Positions 59,995 through 64,000 of a DNA stretch of 64,000 nucleotides are shown piece by piece. Under the pieces are notes generated by a model, which saw only the letters and a list, made by a program, of their open reading frames with translations, made no database searches and was not told the DNA's origin. This stretch comes from Hyaloscypha bicolor E (lineage: Eukaryota; Ascomycota; Leotiomycetes; Helotiales; Hyaloscyphaceae), in NCBI RefSeq assembly GCF_002865645.1, contig NW_020194609.1, positions 248,001 through 312,000 of the forward strand, in the 5' to 3' direction. Position numbers and translations under genes: made by a program. Every line of letters starts with the position of its first letter. Position 1 is the stretch's first letter.

Positions 59995-60165
59995 TAATAT
60001 ATATAAAGATTATAGAGTAGGGAGTTATATTAAATAGTAAAAAAGTTTATTAAACTAGCTAGAAAAGAGTTTAAGTAAAGTATAACGCTTTAGGAAGTGA
60101 GTATATAGATCCTGACTAAATAAAGTAATTATGCTAGCCCTAATTTAGTAATTCTTACTATAATA
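59995..60165 (-). repeat. 5' LTR of the copia element (171 bp)
   Basis: Same length as 53210-53380 and flanked by AAACT. Nearly all CpA and TpG sites present in the partner are TA here. Confidence 0.92.
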
Positions 60166-60170
60166 AAACT

Positions 60171-61315
60171 TATTATATATCTTTAGTAATATAAATTATA
60201 ATATAAAAATAAGGCGAATATTAGACTTACTATAAATATTTAGAAAAGGAAATAGTAGCTATATAATAGCTTATAATCTAGTTAAAGGTACTTTTAGATA
60301 AAGTAATATTTATAAGTATTTATTAGAAATTTATAAAACTAAAATTAAATAAAAAGAAATTATAATTATAATAAGAATTAACTAAAAATAGCAGAAAATT
60401 AATTAATAGATTATAGGCTAGTTTATAGGCCAAGTTATTATAGAAATACTCCTTATACTAGTTTTAGATTACTTATATATTTATAATTAGTTACTAGTAA
60501 ATACTTATAAAAAAGAATATTTATAAATTCTAGCTAGTTATTAATAAAATAGCTTTATTAAAATATTAGAATTATTTCTAATTATTCTTTATTAAGCTAT
60601 AAATAATATAAGTAATATAATATATAAAATAACGAATATTTTTAACTAAATAAAACTTATTAAAAAACTATAAATTATATATAATTATTAATAAAAGCTA
60701 TAAATAAAATTACTTATTTAAAACTAGACTATAATAATAAATATAATTAATATTATATTCTTATTTATAGTACTTCTATATCCGGGTTTTAATAATCTAT
60801 ATAAAGTATTATAGAAACTTATAATATAAATATTAGTAATTATTTTTATATATTATATTATATTTAAAGAAAGTTATTAAAATTAAATAAGTATTTATAG
60901 CCTAGTTAATAATCTATTTAGATAAGAAATTAGTTATAAAGTAAATTATATATTATTTAGGAAAATAAATTATAAAATATTAAATTAGAAAGAATTTCTA
61001 ATATATTAGATATTTGAATAAATACTAGAAAGCCTTTATAGGACCTATATATTAAGTCTAGAAATACTAAATAATTTTATTATTTATTTCCGAAATAATA
61101 ATAATTATATAATTTATTTTCTTATAAATATATTTATAAATATATTTAATTACTTATATAAATATATAAATCTTAATATTAATATATAAATCTTAATATT
61201 AATATATAAATCTTAATATTAATATATAAATGAAACTTCTAAAAAAGATATAAGTTATATAAAATAACCTAATAGTTATTATAAATAACTTTCTAGTTTA
61301 GAAAGTCTAGTATTA
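60171..61315 (+). mobile_element. Unidentified element B, copy 2, second part
   Basis: It continues B after the copia insertion and matches 7560-7294 and then 3744-3030 of copy 1 in inverted orientation. It ends where element C copy 2 begins. A 20-bp tandem repeat (61161-61230) and a hAT-like footprint (60527-60553) are peculiar to this copy. Confidence 0.6.
61161..61230. repeat. 20-bp tandem repeat (3.5 units) in element B copy 2
   Basis: The unit AATATATAAATCTTAATATT is present three and a half times. Copy 1 of B has a single unit at the equivalent place (about 3114-3140), so the expansion is specific to this copy. Confidence 0.85.
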
Positions 61316-62184
61316 TATAATAACTATAAGCTAGTTACTTATATAACTATATTTACTATATTTAGCTCTAGCTATTTATATTATATTTTTCTTCTTATTA
61401 TATTTAATTATATTATAATATAATTATATTTAATATAATAAGTAATAATAGTATCTTTTAATTTAAACTTTTAATTAAGTATTCTTTTAATAAATAAATT
61501 AATTCTTAATTATTACTATTTATATAATAATTACTATTATCTGAATTAGAGTTCTTACTTATTATAATAACTAATACTACTTTCCTAATACTTCCGTATT
61601 ATATAAATAATTATTAAATCGGAATATAGCTTATATAAATATTATAATAGTTTTTTCTTATTCTAGAATTATTCTAAATAAATGTCTTTATTAATTAATT
61701 ATAAATATTATTTATAATACCCTTAATAACTTCTATAATAGCTATTAATTAATAATACTATTAATTTTTCTGGCTTTTATAGAGCCTTTATTAACTTCTT
61801 TGCCTCCTAAAGAGCTTCTATTATTCTGCTTCCCTATAATTAAATCTTTTATTAATAAATCAAACTTCTATAGTATTAATTACTTTCTTATTAACGAGCC
61901 TCTCTCTATCTAATCTAATGTCCCTATATACTCTATATAGCCTTAATTACCCTTTTACTATTTTTATATATAAATAATTCCTTTTCTTCTTTCCTATATT
62001 TCTAGTACTTTAATTTTATATATATTATAGTACTTAGATAGGCCTTAGGCTTCTAGAAGCTTAATTACTAGCCTTAGGCTAGCTAGCTTAGTGGATTTTA
62101 GGGATACTAGATAAAGTATAGTAGAATTACTAGATTAGAATAGAAATACTAGCTAAGACTATATTTTTAGATAAATTAGTATAA
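61316..62184 (+). mobile_element. Element C copy 2, heavily RIPped, truncated by family A
   Basis: It aligns with 13021-13890 of copy 1 along its whole length; C and G in CpA/TpG contexts there are T and A here. The left LTR (61316-61440) is present, and the right end is cut by the A LTR starting at 62185. Confidence 0.8.
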
Positions 62185-62482
62185 TATAGTAGGCTATACT
62201 TATTAAAAATTATATTATTTTAGCGGTTTTGAGGTTTAGGTTATATAATAAAGGCTATAGCCTTTTATATATAATTTACGGAAATTATATAAGAAAGCTA
62301 GTTTTTCTATAGACTTAGAGAATAATTCTTTATAAGTATTTAATTAATTAAACTTTTATATACTATATACTATTTATACTTTACTATTTATACTTTTAAT
62401 TTATTATTTTACTATTAAGTTACGTTTTATATTCTAGTATATTTTATATAGGTTTTTATCTTATTATAGTTTCTTTTCTATA
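62185..62482 (+). repeat. 5' LTR of family A copy 4 (298 bp)
   Basis: It starts TATAGTAGGCTATAC and ends TTTCTATA. It belongs to the 298-bp subtype seen at 2391-2688, which lacks part of the TACGGCAGGC start. Confidence 0.88.
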
Positions 62483-64000
62483 TATTTTATAGTAAGTAAT
62501 ATAGGAAGGATAGAAACTTTATAGTTAAGGTAATACTCTTATAAAGTTCTGAGGGGTATCTATAAGGCGGATTATTAGCTTAGTAAGTTAGGGGAGAAAA
62601 AGGGCTATTATAATACCTTGAGCCTAAAGCCAAAATATTAAGGATATATAAGTATTAATCTTAGTATCTTATATTAATTTCTAATATATCTAGTAATTTG
62701 AATATAAGTTAGCTATAAGATATAATTACTAGTATAGTATATAGGAGTAATAGAAATAGAGGCTAATTATAAAAGGAAAAGAAGTAGAAGAAATAAAATA
62801 GGAAATATTATATTAAGATAATATAAGTTAGACCTTAGTTAGAAATAGACTTTAGTATACGGAAATAAAATTATATTATTAATTTATATATTATTTTTAG
62901 TTATAGTAAAAGTCGGAATTAAAATAGCTTTAATCTTAGTAGTAAAGCTTACTTCTAAGTCTAAAGAAAATACCCAAAATAGGGAATGCTTTTAATTTTA
63001 AGTAAGATAATAAATAGAAATTAAAAAGAATTAAAAGGAAATCGGAAATAAGAAATTATATAAATAAATTAGAGAAGTCTCTAGAGAAAGGGAAGATTAT
63101 TAAGTAAAAATAATAAGGAGAATTTAGAGAAATTAGAGAAAATAGCAAAATTATTTTTATTATTTTTATTATTTTTATTTTTATTATATTTATTAATAAT
63201 ATTATAGAATATATCTAGTTTGGCAAAATTAAGGGAAAATATTATAGGCATTAAGCTAACGGAGCAGGAAAGAGAATATAAGTAATAGAAATAAAACTAG
63301 AAAAGCTACTACTTTATTATTACTAATACTAAAACTCGAACCTTAACTATATCTATTATTATTAACCGGTTTCTCCCTAATTCCGGTTCCTAAATTAAAA
63401 GATATACTTAAATGGGAAATTAGCCCTTTAGAAATATTATTAATAGAAATTTCAGATACGGAAACTCTATAATTAGCTATAGAAGAAATTATTAAGATTA
63501 ATATAGCTAAAAATAAGTATATACTAGTACCGGATTTAAACCTGCTACTTGCGGGAGCTTCTAGAGTACTATAGTTTCAGGGAAGTAATATCTCTATATT
63601 CTTGAAATAGTATATAGATATATATAAGAACTATTATATTCCTAATAATACTAAAAGAGAGAGAATTATCTATTATATCTCTCCTATTTATAAGAATTAG
63701 ATTAAGGCTATACTAGAATACTATACTAATAATTCAGGAAATTACTAGAAAACCAAGTTCTTTAAGGCCTTACTAAAGAAATTTCGAGAATATAACTGGG
63801 AAATACTTAAAATTAGCTATAACTTTCTTAATTAGATTATTATATAAGCCTAGAATAAAGAAATCTCTTCTAAGTCTTATATTAATATATTTAATAAAAT
63901 ATTAAAGAAATTACTAAAAAAAAAAGAAATAGATAAAATTACTTAGTATCGAGAGTTTATAAGAGAATTATTTATTCTAATAAGGGATTATATTCTTAAG
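62185..64000 (+). mobile_element. Family A, 5' part (copy 4), continues beyond the window
   Basis: It starts with a 298-bp LTR (62185-62482), followed by the leader and gag-like region, colinear with 15377-17170 of the full-length copy. A (TTTTTATTA)n expansion at about 63148-63190 is an insertion relative to that copy. It is cut by the window end within gag. Confidence 0.88.

Larger units (their letters stand above)
53210..60165 (-). mobile_element. Complete Ty1/copia retrotransposon, 6956 bp, RIP-degraded
   Basis: Two 171-bp LTRs lie at 53210-53380 and 59995-60165, with an exact 5-bp duplication AAACT outside (53205-53209, 60166-60170). On the minus strand the LTR starts TGTCGCAG. The primer site next to the 5' LTR (59981-59994) reads GTTATAAGCCCGGC. 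This fits the complement of the initiator tRNA-Met anticodon region after one G-to-A change, the half-tRNA priming typical of copia elements. A purine tract GGGAGATG precedes the 3' LTR. Domain order is gag, protease, integrase, reverse transcriptase, RNase H. Confidence 0.92.

Overview
The window is from the nuclear genome of a filamentous ascomycete (Pezizomycotina). About nine tenths of it is extremely AT-rich DNA in which CpA and TpG are almost absent to the eye. Transposon reading frames there are broken mainly by TAA/TAG (and some TGA) where Gln or Trp codons would be expected. That is the signature of repeat-induced point mutation (RIP). The organism cannot be named from the sequence alone.

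Layout. 1-2688: 3' part of a Ty3/gypsy-like element, here called family A, with a 303/298-bp LTR. 2689-9222: an unidentified ~2.9-kb element (family B, minus strand) that ends in a foldback repeat (D) and is split by a hAT transposon (3753-7285). 9226-10060: a G-rich, non-RIPped minisatellite-like tract. 10457-15372: AT-rich relics containing another D repeat, a pogo/Fot1-type MITE and a small 1.0-kb LTR element (C, 125-bp LTRs). 15377-28512: a complete but RIP-dead 13.1-kb copy of A with gag, pol and a large extra reading frame downstream of pol. 28513-31200: AT-rich DNA with an 18-bp tandem array and a hAT fragment. 31200-32393 and 38185-43190: one non-RIPped island, split by a 5.8-kb hAT-type insertion (32394-38184) that itself carries a solo A LTR. 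43191-51076: AT-rich DNA and a minus-strand 3' part of A. 51077-61315: second copy of B, opposite in orientation to the first and interrupted by a complete Ty1/copia element (53210-60165, minus strand). 61316-62184: second, heavily RIPped copy of C. 62185-64000: 5' part of another A copy running off the window.

The only convincing intact protein gene is at 39773-42467: three exons, 859 residues. The middle is a patatin-like phospholipase with an intact Ser335/Asp483 dyad. The N-terminal ~208 residues look gasdermin-like by eye, followed by an acidic linker. The C-terminal ~90 residues look like a degenerate retropepsin fold. If confirmed, one polypeptide would join a membrane-pore-type module, a lipid hydrolase and a protease-like module, an arrangement that suggests a regulated-cell-death or defence role. 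The two outer domain calls are inference.

No tRNA, rRNA, CRISPR array or bacterial-type operon was seen. Nesting order can be read from target-site duplications: B copy 1 was hit by hAT-1, B copy 2 by the copia element, the gene island by hAT-3, hAT-3 by an A element that left a solo LTR, and C copy 2 by A.
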